Assembly: GCA_043742955.1 (NCBI GenBank)
Contig: JAYTXL010000200.1
Span: forward strand, 1 to 35,296
DNA length: 35,296 nt
Source of the DNA: JAYTXL01 sp043742955
GTDB taxonomy: Bacteria; Verrucomicrobiota; Verrucomicrobiia; Limisphaerales; JAYTXL01
Direction of reading: 5' to 3'
Shown here: piece after piece, positions 17,247 through 26,451 of the stretch
How the letters are laid out: every line of letters begins with the position of its first letter
Position numbering within the stretch: position 1 is the stretch's first letter
Made by a program: the position numbers and the translations under genes
Notes under the pieces: model-generated
What the model was told of the DNA's origin: nothing
The model's input: the letters and a program-made list of their open reading frames with translations, nothing else
Databases searched by the model: none

Positions 17247-18310
17247 GCGCCAAAGACCCGCCGGAATTCCGTGTCGTTCGTGATGCCTTCCGCCAGCAGT
17301 GCCCGCGCGGCCTCGGCCAGTCGCGGGCGCGGTTGCACCGCCGCCGGGCCGCGTTCGCGGATGGTTGCCCGCGCGTCATCGTCCACACGGAATAGCTCCA
17401 GCACCGGCACGCGACCGTGGTAACCAGTTTGCAGGCACGCCGCGCAGCCGGCGCCGTGGCAATCGCCACACAGCCGGCGCAGGAGACGTTGGTTGACCAC
17501 CAGCTCAATGGCGGTCGTCACCGCGTAATGGTCGGCGCACAGCGTCCGCATCCGGTCATACACTCCCTGGCACGAGCCGGCGTGCAGCGTGGAGATCACC
17601 AGATGGCCGGTGAGCGCGGCGCGCACCGCGATTTGCGCCGTCTCGTCGTCGCGGATTTCGCCGATGACCAGCACTTGCGGGTCCTGCCGGAGCAGATGCC
17701 GCGCGGCGGTGGCGAACGTCAGTCCGCGCGCCTCACAAACTTCCGTCTGCATCACGCCGGGAATGATGCGCTCGACCGGATCCTCCACCGTGATGATGTG
17801 GCGGCCCGCCAGTTTGACGAGTTCGTGCAGGCAGGCGTAGATGGTCGTCGTCTTTCCGCTGCCCGCCGGGCCGGTGAGCAGCAACATGCCGGCGGTCTGG
17901 CTCAGGAAACCCGCCAGCTCGGTGCGTGCGGCCTCGGACAATTCAAGCTCCGCCAGCGTTTGCGAGCCGGCATGAACAAAGAGCCGCAACACGATTTTTT
18001 CGCCTGTCACCGTCGGATAGGTCGCCACGCGAATGTCGTTCTGCGCGCCGAGATTCGCCTTGTCAATGCGCCCTTCCTGCGGCATGGACTCCTGGTAGGT
18101 CTTGAGGCGTGCGAGAAATTTGATCCGGCCAAAAACTCGTTCCGCCACGGTCTCCTTCAATTCCGTGCCCGGTGTCATCACGCCGTCGAGGCGGAAGAAA
18201 ATTTGCGCCACCTTCCCGGCCATCTGCAAGTGGATGTCGCTCGCCCCGGCGGCTTCCGCCTGGCGGATCAACTCTTCGAGGATGTTCGGCGCGGAGAGAG
18301 TGTCGGGCAT
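17243..18310 (-). CDS. GspE/PilB-like secretion ATPase, short form
   Basis: A 355-aa hexameric-type ATPase. Motifs: 'ASDIHLQ' at residues 23-29 opening the N2 domain, Walker A GPAGSGKTT at 147-155, Asp box ITVEDPVE at 173-180, Walker B VLVIGEIRDDET at 213-224, and His box GHLVISTLHA at 235-244. Four cysteines (281, 284, 289, 292) form a compact CxxC-x4-CxxC zinc motif followed by 'TGYHGRVPVLEL', as in PilB/GspE. The protein lacks the N1 domain of full GspE (about 500 aa), so it may dock differently. It overlaps the GspF gene by 4 nt and starts 12 nt after the AAA gene. It likely powers the GspF pair. Confidence 0.92.
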   Translation of the reverse strand: MPDTLSAPNILEELIRQAEAAGASDIHLQMAGKVAQIFFRLDGVMTPGTELKETVAERVFGRIKFLARLKTYQESMPQEGRIDKANLGAQNDIRVATYPTVTGEKIVLRLFVHAGSQTLAELELSEAARTELAGFLSQTAGMLLLTGPAGSGKTTTIYACLHELVKLAGRHIITVEDPVERIIPGVMQTEVCEARGLTFATAARHLLRQDPQVLVIGEIRDDETAQIAVRAALTGHLVISTLHAGSCQGVYDRMRTLCADHYAVTTAIELVVNQRLLRRLCGDCHGAGCAACLQTGYHGRVPVLELFRVDDDARATIRERGPAAVQPRPRLAEAARALLAEGITNDTEFRRVFGA

Positions 18311-18322
18311 GATCGGTTTGGG

Positions 18323-20197
18323 TCAGGGTTCAAGGGTAATGGCGATCACGAGCGGCGCCACGTAGGTGAGCGCGGAATTGATTTCCAGGCTGCGGATCGG
18401 CACGCCGGGAAACGGGTTTACGTAGGTGGACATGTAAAGCCGCCGGACGTAGTCCACTTGAGCGTTCGGTTCAAAACGAGAGTATTTCAAGCTCCAAACC
18501 GGGGCCGGATCCGCCATTGACTTTGAGGCCAATTCTTCGATTTGGCGCACGTCTTTGCCAAACACGATCGGAACTCCCCAGCTTTGGCCGTCTGCATAAC
18601 GAATCGTGTAGCTGCCGATGACCGTGCCATCCGCCACGGCGTCGCCGGTGGCGGCGTGCAGCAGATGAATCCGTCGCGCCTTTTGTCCGACCGGTATTTC
18701 ACCCACATGCTGGGGGCCTTGACGAAAGTTCGAGCGCGTGAACAGGCTGATATAGCCGCGCGCATCGAAACGAACTCCGCCGAAGTCATTCCACCCGGAG
18801 TTGGTCAGTCCACTAGGAAGACCAAACAGGTTGTAGAAGGCGGACAAGTCGAGTTGCGCCGCCGTGGCTTCAGTGTGGCGGTCGAGAAGTTTTGCTTTTG
18901 CCCGTGGTGCCGTCGCCGCCGGTCCGGCGGTGGTCTTGACCGACGCAGTTGCGGGCACATCCGTAATCATCCATCTAAAAATAGTCCAGGCGATCAAACT
19001 CACCGCGATTCCGCCCAGCACACCGGCCAACACTCCCCGCGACACGCCCCGCCGAAAAGCGGCCTGCTCCTCCACCTTCAATCCGCCCGGCAGGCTCGCC
19101 GTCACCCAGTTACCGTCAAAGACCCGATAATAAATCCGGTTCCGCACCCGCAACTGGCCGCCCGCCACGCTGCTGATGCCGGAGAGCCGCAGGATGTTCA
19201 CCAAGGGATCGCGCGAATCATCGGCGACCTTTTCCCCGCGCAACACCTGCGCGTAGAAGGGCAGCAACCCCGGTCGCTCCGTCTGCGCGCGCAGCAGATA
19301 CTCGCGGGCAAAAAGCAGGTTGTCGTCACGATCCTGCGCACGGTGCGAGAGAAACAACGTCTCGCAGAGCCGGTCCACGCCCGCGGGGCCGGACACCGAA
19401 GCGTCCTGCGCCACCGCCTGGCAGAGCAGTTGCGTCAAATAGGGATGGCCGTTGGTCCAGTAGAGCGCCCGACGCAACAGGGTGCCCGCCACCGGTTCCG
19501 GCCAGCCCAGACCGCGCGCGAGCGGCGCGGCCTCCTCGGGCGTGAAATCGCTCAACTCGACGCGGCGCCCGATGTTGAACGGCGTCTGGCGCGAGTCCCG
19601 AATGAGATCCGCCGGCGTGGCCACTCCCAACAGGCAGAACGTCAGGCCGGAAAACACCGGTTCCTGGGCACGGCGATTGTAGCACTCGCGGACGGCCGCG
19701 AAGAAATCGTCCGTGGCAAACGGCAGGCTGCGGACCACATCAATTTCATCCACGAATAACACCACGCGACCGGTGGCGGGCCTTCCCGCGGCGGGTGCTG
19801 GCGGCGTCTTCAAGACGACTTCCCGCAACGCATCCAGCCAGCGTTGCAGCGGGCCGAGGTGCGGATGCTTCAGCCAGAAGCCTTCGAGTTCATCTTCGCA
19901 ATCGAGCTGGTGTCCGATGCGGCCGAGCAAACTGTTATACCACTGCTCGGCATTCACATTCTGGCCGATGGCCGTGAGGTCGAGCACGGCCACGCGGGCG
20001 CCGGCCAGGCGCAGTTTGTTCGCGGCGCGGACCATCAACGACGATTTGCCCATTTGCCGGGCGGTGAGCACGTAGCAGAATTCGCCCTGCGCGAGTCCGT
20101 CAAAAACCTCCCGGTCGGCGCGCCGCTCGACATAACACGCCGAGTCATGCCGCAGGGTGCCGCCGGTGACGTAGAAGGCTGGCGTGGCGACGCTCAA
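18323..20197 (-). CDS. AAA-like (AAA_35-type) ATPase with membrane anchor and C-terminal beta-rich domain
   Basis: A 624-aa protein started at the TTG at 20197, which overlaps the cyclase-TIR-AAA stop by 4 nt (TTGA). A longer reading would run back through the upstream gene. The ATPase shows Walker A-like LTARQMGKSSL at about 44-54, Walker B VVLFVDEID at about 145-153, and 'TPFNIGRRVELSDFTPEEA' typical of AAA_35. A transmembrane helix lies at about 388-411. The C-terminal part has 'LFGLPSGLTNSGWNDFGGV' and 'GSYTIRYADGQSWGVPIVFG', a beta-rich domain I recall from verrucomicrobial and planctomycete proteins but cannot name. It probably anchors an ATPase switch in the membrane with an exported sensor. 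Partner of the fused paralogue upstream. Confidence 0.8.
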   Translation of the reverse strand: MSVATPAFYVTGGTLRHDSACYVERRADREVFDGLAQGEFCYVLTARQMGKSSLMVRAANKLRLAGARVAVLDLTAIGQNVNAEQWYNSLLGRIGHQLDCEDELEGFWLKHPHLGPLQRWLDALREVVLKTPPAPAAGRPATGRVVLFVDEIDVVRSLPFATDDFFAAVRECYNRRAQEPVFSGLTFCLLGVATPADLIRDSRQTPFNIGRRVELSDFTPEEAAPLARGLGWPEPVAGTLLRRALYWTNGHPYLTQLLCQAVAQDASVSGPAGVDRLCETLFLSHRAQDRDDNLLFAREYLLRAQTERPGLLPFYAQVLRGEKVADDSRDPLVNILRLSGISSVAGGQLRVRNRIYYRVFDGNWVTASLPGGLKVEEQAAFRRGVSRGVLAGVLGGIAVSLIAWTIFRWMITDVPATASVKTTAGPAATAPRAKAKLLDRHTEATAAQLDLSAFYNLFGLPSGLTNSGWNDFGGVRFDARGYISLFTRSNFRQGPQHVGEIPVGQKARRIHLLHAATGDAVADGTVIGSYTIRYADGQSWGVPIVFGKDVRQIEELASKSMADPAPVWSLKYSRFEPNAQVDYVRRLYMSTYVNPFPGVPIRSLEINSALTYVAPLVIAITLEP

Positions 20198-22386
20198 AGC
20201 AGGTGCCTTTCGAGGTAGGTGGCGTAAAGCTGGCAGCGCGGCTTGACGGTGCGCGCCGAGTCGCCGCTCATCACGCCGCCGCTGCGCAGGCGATAGAAAC
20301 TTTCCGGCGTGGGGCACGGCTTGCCTTGCAGGACGCCGCGCACGACTTCGCCCAGCTCCGCGTCCTTGGCCAGCATCACCAGGATGCGCCGGAGGTGGTC
20401 GCCGTAGATGCCGTCGTCACGGTCCGCCTGGGCCTCAAAAGCCGCGAGGTTCATGCCGCGCGAAACCATCTCGTGCAGCCCGCGCCGCACGAGGAACGGC
20501 TGGCCGCTCAGGAGGCGGTAAAACTTCGCCACCTCCGAGGTGTCGCGCAGCGGCGAGTTGTGGCGCCCATTCAAGTCCGCCACTTGATCGAACGTGAAAT
20601 CCTCCAACGTCAGTCGCGTGCCGACATTGAACGGCGACTGGTTCGGATCGGTGATGAACAGGTGCGCCTCGGTGGCGTAGGCGATGGCCAGGGTCAGCCG
20701 CGACCACGGGCCGGCGGGATCGAGCGAGCGCTCGTTGTGCCACGAGCGGAACAGTCCGAAGACCTCGCTGCCAAACGGCGTGGTGAACAGCCGGTCCACT
20801 TCATCCATGCCCCATACCAGCGGCGCGTTGATTTTGTTCAACACCTCCCGGCGCAGGAACCGCTCGAAGTTCGTGTTCGGGCTGCGTCGGCTGTCCCAGC
20901 TGTCTTGCGGCAGCCCGTCCAGATCGAGTTGGTCGGCCAGCATTTCGCCCAGGGCGAGAAAGAATTTTTCGATGGACGCCAAATTGTCGGTGTTCAGCTT
21001 CTGATAGTCCGTGAGCACAACCTTGCAACCGGCGGAGCGCGCTTGTTGCAGTCCTCGCGCCAGCAACGAGGTCTTGCCCATTTGCCGCGCGCCTTTGAGC
21101 AGCACCACGCTGTCCAGCCGCGTCATCGCGGCGCGGAACTCGTCGTCCGCCGGGCGCACCACGTAGAATTTCGAGTCCAGCGGCACGGCGCCGCCCACGG
21201 CTTCCAGCTTGCGCAGCAATTGGGTGTCGCCGGTGGACGCGGGATGGCGCAACGCGTCGTTGAGGTTTTTTGCCAGCCGCTCGGTGTCCTGCGGCGACTG
21301 CCACAGGGCGTATTCGAGCGGCCCCAAAATCCGTTCCAGGCTCTCCGGTAGCGCGCCGGTGAAGTTGATGCGCACCGGCAGCAGGCGGGGTTTGCCGCCC
21401 TGGTGTTGCGCCGCCTCGTGCGCCAACTCCACTTCGTAGGCGAGCATTTCGCTTTGAATCGAAGCCGTGGAGACCAGCGGGATGACCGCGTCGGCGGTGC
21501 GGATTTGCTGCTCGATTTCCTTGGCCCAGGCAACGCCGATATTGAGGTGGCGGTCTACAAACACCGAACATCCCGAAGCGCTTAGCAACGCCTCCAGGGC
21601 GGCGAGCACCGCTTCATCCGGCTGCGCGCCGCGCTTGTAGAGCAGCGCCACGCGCAGGGCCGGCGCCGAGGGGGTGGCGGATGGACGGGCAACGGGAGTG
21701 GCGGCTGGCCGCGCGGGCTGAAGCCTGACCGGCAGATCTGGATTGCCGACCGACTGGCGGCAGAGATTATACAAATGGAGGATCACGCCGTGTTTGACCT
21801 CGCACGGTCCCAGGTCGCGCAGCGCGTCCGCCCATTCGCCCAATTGAACGAGCATGTCCGCCGTGGCGCTGGAAAGCAGAATGTGTCCGGCGTCGCCGCA
21901 GTCCATCACCCGCTGGGCGAGGTTGATGCCGCCACCGGAGACGTTCGTGTTCGCGTTGATGTCCTCCACCCGGTGGACCGGGCCGGTGTGGATGCCCATG
22001 CGCAATTTCAGCTCCGGATACGTTCGCACGGCGGCGGCCAGTTCCAGTGCGCAGCGCACCGGTGCCGCCGGGTCGCGGAAAAAAACGAGTGCAATGCCGT
22101 CGCCCGTGGGCAGCCGCAGCAGGTCGCGGGAAATTTCCCCGCGCTGAAACTCGGCGGTGCGGCGGAGCAGTTCCTGGAGCAAGCCCAGCAGCCGCAGTTG
22201 ATCCGCCATGGGGAAACGGGAATAACCCACCAAATCCATGAACAAAACATGCGCTACTTCAACTTGATTCATTGGCCTGGCTTGAGAAGGGTTCCCGCGC
22301 ACTCCCGGCGGCGCTTGCTTTTTCGCATCCCCTGTTTTCAGGTCGTCAACCAACAGGAGCGATTGGCACTTGTTGTAGCAGGACAT
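20194..22386 (-). CDS. Class III nucleotidyl cyclase-TIR-AAA fusion protein
   Basis: A 730-aa protein from the ATG at 22386; an ATG at residue 39 (22272) directly before the cyclase domain is a good alternative. Cyclase domain about 45-210: metal aspartates Asp51 in 'FMDLVGYSR' and Asp96 in 'LPTGDGIALVF', and catalytic-type N155 and R159 in 'INLAQR', so it appears active. A Pro/Ala-rich linker follows. A TIR-like domain spans about 245-375 ('RVALLYKR', then 'STASIQSEMLAYEVELA', with Glu318 at the usual NADase-glutamate place). An AAA_35 ATPase fills 400-730, with Walker A GARQMGKTS at 432-440 and Walker B 'VWGMDEVDR'. It looks like a nucleotide-signal switch. It sits between the FtsK-like ATPase and its AAA paralogue. 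Confidence 0.85.
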   Translation of the reverse strand: MSCYNKCQSLLLVDDLKTGDAKKQAPPGVRGNPSQARPMNQVEVAHVLFMDLVGYSRFPMADQLRLLGLLQELLRRTAEFQRGEISRDLLRLPTGDGIALVFFRDPAAPVRCALELAAAVRTYPELKLRMGIHTGPVHRVEDINANTNVSGGGINLAQRVMDCGDAGHILLSSATADMLVQLGEWADALRDLGPCEVKHGVILHLYNLCRQSVGNPDLPVRLQPARPAATPVARPSATPSAPALRVALLYKRGAQPDEAVLAALEALLSASGCSVFVDRHLNIGVAWAKEIEQQIRTADAVIPLVSTASIQSEMLAYEVELAHEAAQHQGGKPRLLPVRINFTGALPESLERILGPLEYALWQSPQDTERLAKNLNDALRHPASTGDTQLLRKLEAVGGAVPLDSKFYVVRPADDEFRAAMTRLDSVVLLKGARQMGKTSLLARGLQQARSAGCKVVLTDYQKLNTDNLASIEKFFLALGEMLADQLDLDGLPQDSWDSRRSPNTNFERFLRREVLNKINAPLVWGMDEVDRLFTTPFGSEVFGLFRSWHNERSLDPAGPWSRLTLAIAYATEAHLFITDPNQSPFNVGTRLTLEDFTFDQVADLNGRHNSPLRDTSEVAKFYRLLSGQPFLVRRGLHEMVSRGMNLAAFEAQADRDDGIYGDHLRRILVMLAKDAELGEVVRGVLQGKPCPTPESFYRLRSGGVMSGDSARTVKPRCQLYATYLERHLL

Positions 22387-22560
22387 GGGGAAAAGTCAAA
22401 CACTCCTCCACCATGCAGGTCATGGCATTGCAGCCACTGACGATCAGCAAGGTCCTCTGGTAATGGCGGGCAAAAAAGAGAATCCGCCACCAAACAGAAT
22501 CCCTTACTTTCACCGCTCACACCACCCGCTTCCGAACTCCTCACGTCGTCTCCGGATTTC

Positions 22561-25500
22561 TTAACGGGCTGCCAGCCATCGCCCGACCTCCTCGAGCCAG
22601 CCCTCATCGGGCAGCGCGTACGGACGGAAGACTTCGAGGTGCCCTTCCGGTTCGTTGTAATACACCGCGCGATGCAGGCCGAGGTTGCTCGCGCGCGGGC
22701 TGTCGATGAGGCTCGCGGAATCGTTCGCGCCCATCTGGAAAAGCACGCGCATTTCAAATTCGCCCAGCGCCTTTCGGCTCAGGCAGCGGTTCACGTTGTT
22801 GTACGTGTCGAGCACCACAATCACATGAATGCCGTGCGCCGGCCCTTCACATATCAGATCGTTGAGCTGCCGTCCCGGCGGGACCACCACCTCACCTTCC
22901 CCGCTGCCAAATCCAAAATCCTCCTCGTGCCGGAGTTTCTTCAGCTTCTGCAGCCCGTTGATGAACAAAAATATCTCCGGCTGACCCCCGGCGTCCGTCC
23001 GCTCGCTTCGCGTCTTTAACTCATCGGCCAGTCGGTCGAGCGTGGATCCAATCTCCTCCGCCTTCGTCAATACCAATTCATGCGGCCCCATCCGGGCCAG
23101 CTGTTCCAGCAGGCCGCGCTCGGCCGAACCAGCCGGGTTCAAATCAAACACGATGAAACGCGCCGCGCCCGCTGGATATTGGGTCGCCAGCGAAATCAGG
23201 CCCACCGAAAGTATGGCCAGCGCCGCCTCCTCGCGTTGCCCCACCACCAGCAGATTGCTCCCGCTCCGCCGTTGGAACGTCGCCTCCGTCGGGCCCTTGA
23301 TGGAGTTGGGCGCGCCCAGCCACAGCCGCGGCGGTGCGGGCGCCTTTTCCGGCCGGGTTTCCAACGCTGCCCGGAGCACCGAATTGTCGCGCACGTTCGC
23401 CGGGACATTGCCCTCAAAAATGATCGGAGCGGGACGCGCCGGCAGCTGGCGTAGCGCCCGGGCGCGGGCCTGCTCCAGAAATCCCTCGCGCACTTCATCC
23501 GGCAGCCACACGGTTTGAAACGGGCTGTTGCCTTCGATGGTTCCGGCGGTGTCGTTGTAAATCCCCTCGCCCGGACGTGACAGCAGGCGCGGCGCCGGGT
23601 TGTTGTCGTCCATGATGAGGTAGGCATCAGCCTCGTTGCATTGGAGCGCAATGCGGATGACCATCTGGCCCAGCGTGGTGCGGGCCAGCGTGTACGCGCC
23701 GCCCAGTGTCTGCGAACCCAGCAGCGCATGAATGCCAAACGCGCGGCCCTGCCGCACAATCCGGTCGAGCAGCAACGCGGCGTTCTGAGAAATGCGGTCG
23801 TCCTCCACAAAGAATTCCTGAAACTCGTCAATGAGCAGCAGCGCGCGCGGCACCGCCTCCGTGCCGCCGGCGCGTTTGTAACCCGCGAGATCCTGCGCGC
23901 CAAGACGGCGGAACAATTCTCCGCGCCTCCGTAATTCCTCGTCGAGCCGCTGCAGCACGCTGAGGCCAAACTCGCGGTCGCTCTCGATGGCAATGACGCG
24001 CGCGTGCGGCAGCTGGCTCGCGGCGTAACACTGGAACTCGACGCCTTTTTTGAAATCCACCAGATAGAATTCCACCTGCTCCGGACTGCACCACATCGCG
24101 AGATTGGTGATGATCACGTGGAACAGCGTGGACTTGCCGGAGCCGGTCTTCCCGGCGATCAACGCGTGCTGCCGCGTGCCCCGGCCAATCGCAAGGTATT
24201 GAAATTTCGTCGCGCCGATGCGGCCGATCGGCACTCGTAATTCTGTCGTCGTGTCGAGCGACCATACTTCCTCCGCCTTCGGGGCAATGTCCGCGAAGGG
24301 CACCTCGACCCGGTTCGCATTGATGCTGGCCGCGCCCACCTTCTGGATGAACCCGGTCACCGCGGCGGCCTCCGGCGGCGCGTCGAGCACCAGTTTCGTG
24401 CCGTCCGGAAAACTCGCGGGCACCACAAAGCCGCTCCCTTTGCACGTCAGGCAGACGCTGCTCTTGCGCAAATCATCGAGCGACACCTCGGGCTGTGGTT
24501 GCCGGCGGTCCCAGTGGATCAGCGTGAATACCCCGCAACGCGCGCCGCTGGTGGCGATGCTCAGCAGCCGCCGGATCGCCGTCTCGCTGAAATTCACCGG
24601 GAAATCCGCGATGACCAGAAAGTGGTACTTCTCGGCAATGTTGCCGGCCTTTTCGTTGTAATCAGCAATGGTCTCATACTCGTTGCGCAGATACATCTGG
24701 ATGACTTTTTCCATGTGCTCGTTCAACTCGCCCAGCCGCTTCTCGATCTGCGCGCTCTGCGTCCAGATGCGGCCGCTGATGAGGTTGTCGCCGTAATCCG
24801 CCAGATGCGTGATGGCGGCAAAGTTCTGCCCCAGCCCGACCGGATCAATGATGCTGAAGTTCAATCGCGCGGTCGGTGCGGTCGCCAGCAGTCCCAGGAT
24901 GATCTGGTTCAACGTGCCCACGGCTTCGTCGTGTCCCGTCTTCGTGGTCTCAAACAAAACCGATCCGTGCCGCGGAAAGGTGAGTTGCACGGGAATGGAC
25001 AATTGTGCCGGCCCGGGAAGCGCCCATCGGCGGGCCGCGGAATCGAGGCCGGCCAGTTTTCCAACATCCACTTCCAGCCGCCCAAACCTCACGCCCGGCG
25101 GAAATTCCGTCGGGACTCTCCACTCCTCGTGAAATCGTGCCGGGGACGCCGGATGCAGTTTCCCATCCGCAGCATTGGCGTTCATGAACACCTCGAAAAT
25201 CGGCCCGGTCTGCGCCTTCAATTCCGCGTCCACTGCCCGCCAACGGCCATCGTTTTCCCGCGTGAATTCCGCCATTTTCGCTGCCAATCTATCCGCAAGT
25301 TCCTGCCGCCGCCGGGCCGCCTCCGCTTGCAACCGGACCATGCTGGCCTCTGTTTGCGCTTCGAAACGCGCCCGTCTCGCCTGCTGCAGTCGGTCATGGG
25401 TTTCGAGAATGCGCACGGTCCGCTGGTGGCTCTGCCGCCGGACCGCGGCGCGCTGCTCGTCCGGTTCCACCAACACCTGGCTCCAGGCTTCGTTCAGTTC

Positions 25501-26451
25501 CAGGGTCTGGCTCGCGCACGCCAACTCGATGGCCTCCACTTTCTGCTGATTGTGCCGGGTGGCGGCTTCCGCAGCGGCGTCATGCAATTGACGCGCCCTC
25601 GCCAACGCGCCGCCGAAGCCCACAGCCGCGGGTCGGGCCTGCTGCCGGCCGATCAACCAAAGCAGGACCAAAACCACCAGAGAAACTCCCAGCGAAATGC
25701 CCGGTCCACCATAGGAAAATCCATCCGACCGCCAGAGGTACATCAACGCGCCGCCCGCGACGTGGCCGATTACGGCCAGCGACAGCGCCATCGTCAGGGA
25801 AACGAAACGGAAAATCAGCGGCCCCGGCAGCCGCCGAAAGCGTTCCAACTCCAGCTCCAGTTGCGCGAGCTCGCGGCGGAACGATTCGAGCAACTCGTGT
25901 TCATCCGCCGGCAAATTGGCCCCCGCCACCGCCGGGCCGGGTGCCTCGGCCGGAACCAGGCCCCGGAACGAGCCCAGCGTGGCCTGGGTTGTTTGAGTCA
26001 ATGCCAGCAGCCGCTCGTGTTCCAGTGCCAGCACCGCGTGAAATTCGTCGATCGCCTGTTTGGCGTTCGCCAGCTCCGTGTCCCGGGTGCGGCCGGCTTG
26101 CAGCAATCCCGATTGCACTGCGTATTTTTGCCGGCCTTCCGCCTCGTCAATCGGCTGGCATAATTTGAGCAAGACGCGCTGGCTGGCTGCGTTGATTCGC
26201 TCCCGACGCCGGCTCTCCCGGAGCTCGCTCCCCGCTTTTTCCGTCACCGCAGCAGCCTCGATTTCACCGGTTGCCTGCGCATTTTCCTCATCCAGTTTTC
26301 CGGCCTCGGCCTCGGACCCGCCCCGCGCCTCATACTGGCTCGCCCGCAACACACGATCCAGCTCCTTGCCCTTCGCAAGGGTCGTGCCGATCGCCTGGCG
26401 CAATTGGCCCAGCAGACCAAGGGTCTCGCTCACACCCACGGGATTATTCAC
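22561..26451 (-). CDS. FtsK/SpoIIIE-family ATPase, EssC/EccC-like (type VII secretion-type motor)
   Basis: A 1296-aa membrane ATPase. The start is the GTG at 26451, with AGGAG 5 nt upstream, overlapping the 70-aa gene by 8 nt. Residues 1-205 are charged and helical, probably coiled coil. Two membrane helices lie at about 212-240 and 250-268. Another coiled coil covers 280-410. Then come three ATPase-like units: a degenerate one (about 440-650), a canonical FtsK unit with Walker A GKTGSGKST at 767-775, YLVDFKKGVEF at 796-806 and LLLIDEFQEFF at 871-881, and a degenerate one (about 1040-1290) with no Walker A lysine. Tandem FtsK units on a membrane anchor are the EssC/EccC pattern. WXG100-like genes lie immediately upstream. 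Confidence 0.88.
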   Translation of the reverse strand: MNNPVGVSETLGLLGQLRQAIGTTLAKGKELDRVLRASQYEARGGSEAEAGKLDEENAQATGEIEAAAVTEKAGSELRESRRRERINAASQRVLLKLCQPIDEAEGRQKYAVQSGLLQAGRTRDTELANAKQAIDEFHAVLALEHERLLALTQTTQATLGSFRGLVPAEAPGPAVAGANLPADEHELLESFRRELAQLELELERFRRLPGPLIFRFVSLTMALSLAVIGHVAGGALMYLWRSDGFSYGGPGISLGVSLVVLVLLWLIGRQQARPAAVGFGGALARARQLHDAAAEAATRHNQQKVEAIELACASQTLELNEAWSQVLVEPDEQRAAVRRQSHQRTVRILETHDRLQQARRARFEAQTEASMVRLQAEAARRRQELADRLAAKMAEFTRENDGRWRAVDAELKAQTGPIFEVFMNANAADGKLHPASPARFHEEWRVPTEFPPGVRFGRLEVDVGKLAGLDSAARRWALPGPAQLSIPVQLTFPRHGSVLFETTKTGHDEAVGTLNQIILGLLATAPTARLNFSIIDPVGLGQNFAAITHLADYGDNLISGRIWTQSAQIEKRLGELNEHMEKVIQMYLRNEYETIADYNEKAGNIAEKYHFLVIADFPVNFSETAIRRLLSIATSGARCGVFTLIHWDRRQPQPEVSLDDLRKSSVCLTCKGSGFVVPASFPDGTKLVLDAPPEAAAVTGFIQKVGAASINANRVEVPFADIAPKAEEVWSLDTTTELRVPIGRIGATKFQYLAIGRGTRQHALIAGKTGSGKSTLFHVIITNLAMWCSPEQVEFYLVDFKKGVEFQCYAASQLPHARVIAIESDREFGLSVLQRLDEELRRRGELFRRLGAQDLAGYKRAGGTEAVPRALLLIDEFQEFFVEDDRISQNAALLLDRIVRQGRAFGIHALLGSQTLGGAYTLARTTLGQMVIRIALQCNEADAYLIMDDNNPAPRLLSRPGEGIYNDTAGTIEGNSPFQTVWLPDEVREGFLEQARARALRQLPARPAPIIFEGNVPANVRDNSVLRAALETRPEKAPAPPRLWLGAPNSIKGPTEATFQRRSGSNLLVVGQREEAALAILSVGLISLATQYPAGAARFIVFDLNPAGSAERGLLEQLARMGPHELVLTKAEEIGSTLDRLADELKTRSERTDAGGQPEIFLFINGLQKLKKLRHEEDFGFGSGEGEVVVPPGRQLNDLICEGPAHGIHVIVVLDTYNNVNRCLSRKALGEFEMRVLFQMGANDSASLIDSPRASNLGLHRAVYYNEPEGHLEVFRPYALPDEGWLEEVGRWLAAR

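Noticed and set aside
17417..18520. A 367-codon plus-strand frame opposite the GspE-like gene
   Set aside because: It is antisense to intact Walker A/B motifs and has no family-like segments.
24499..26163. A 554-codon open frame on the plus strand opposite the FtsK-like gene
   Set aside because: Low-complexity Arg/Gln/Pro composition and full overlap with a well-supported ATPase gene mark it as a shadow.
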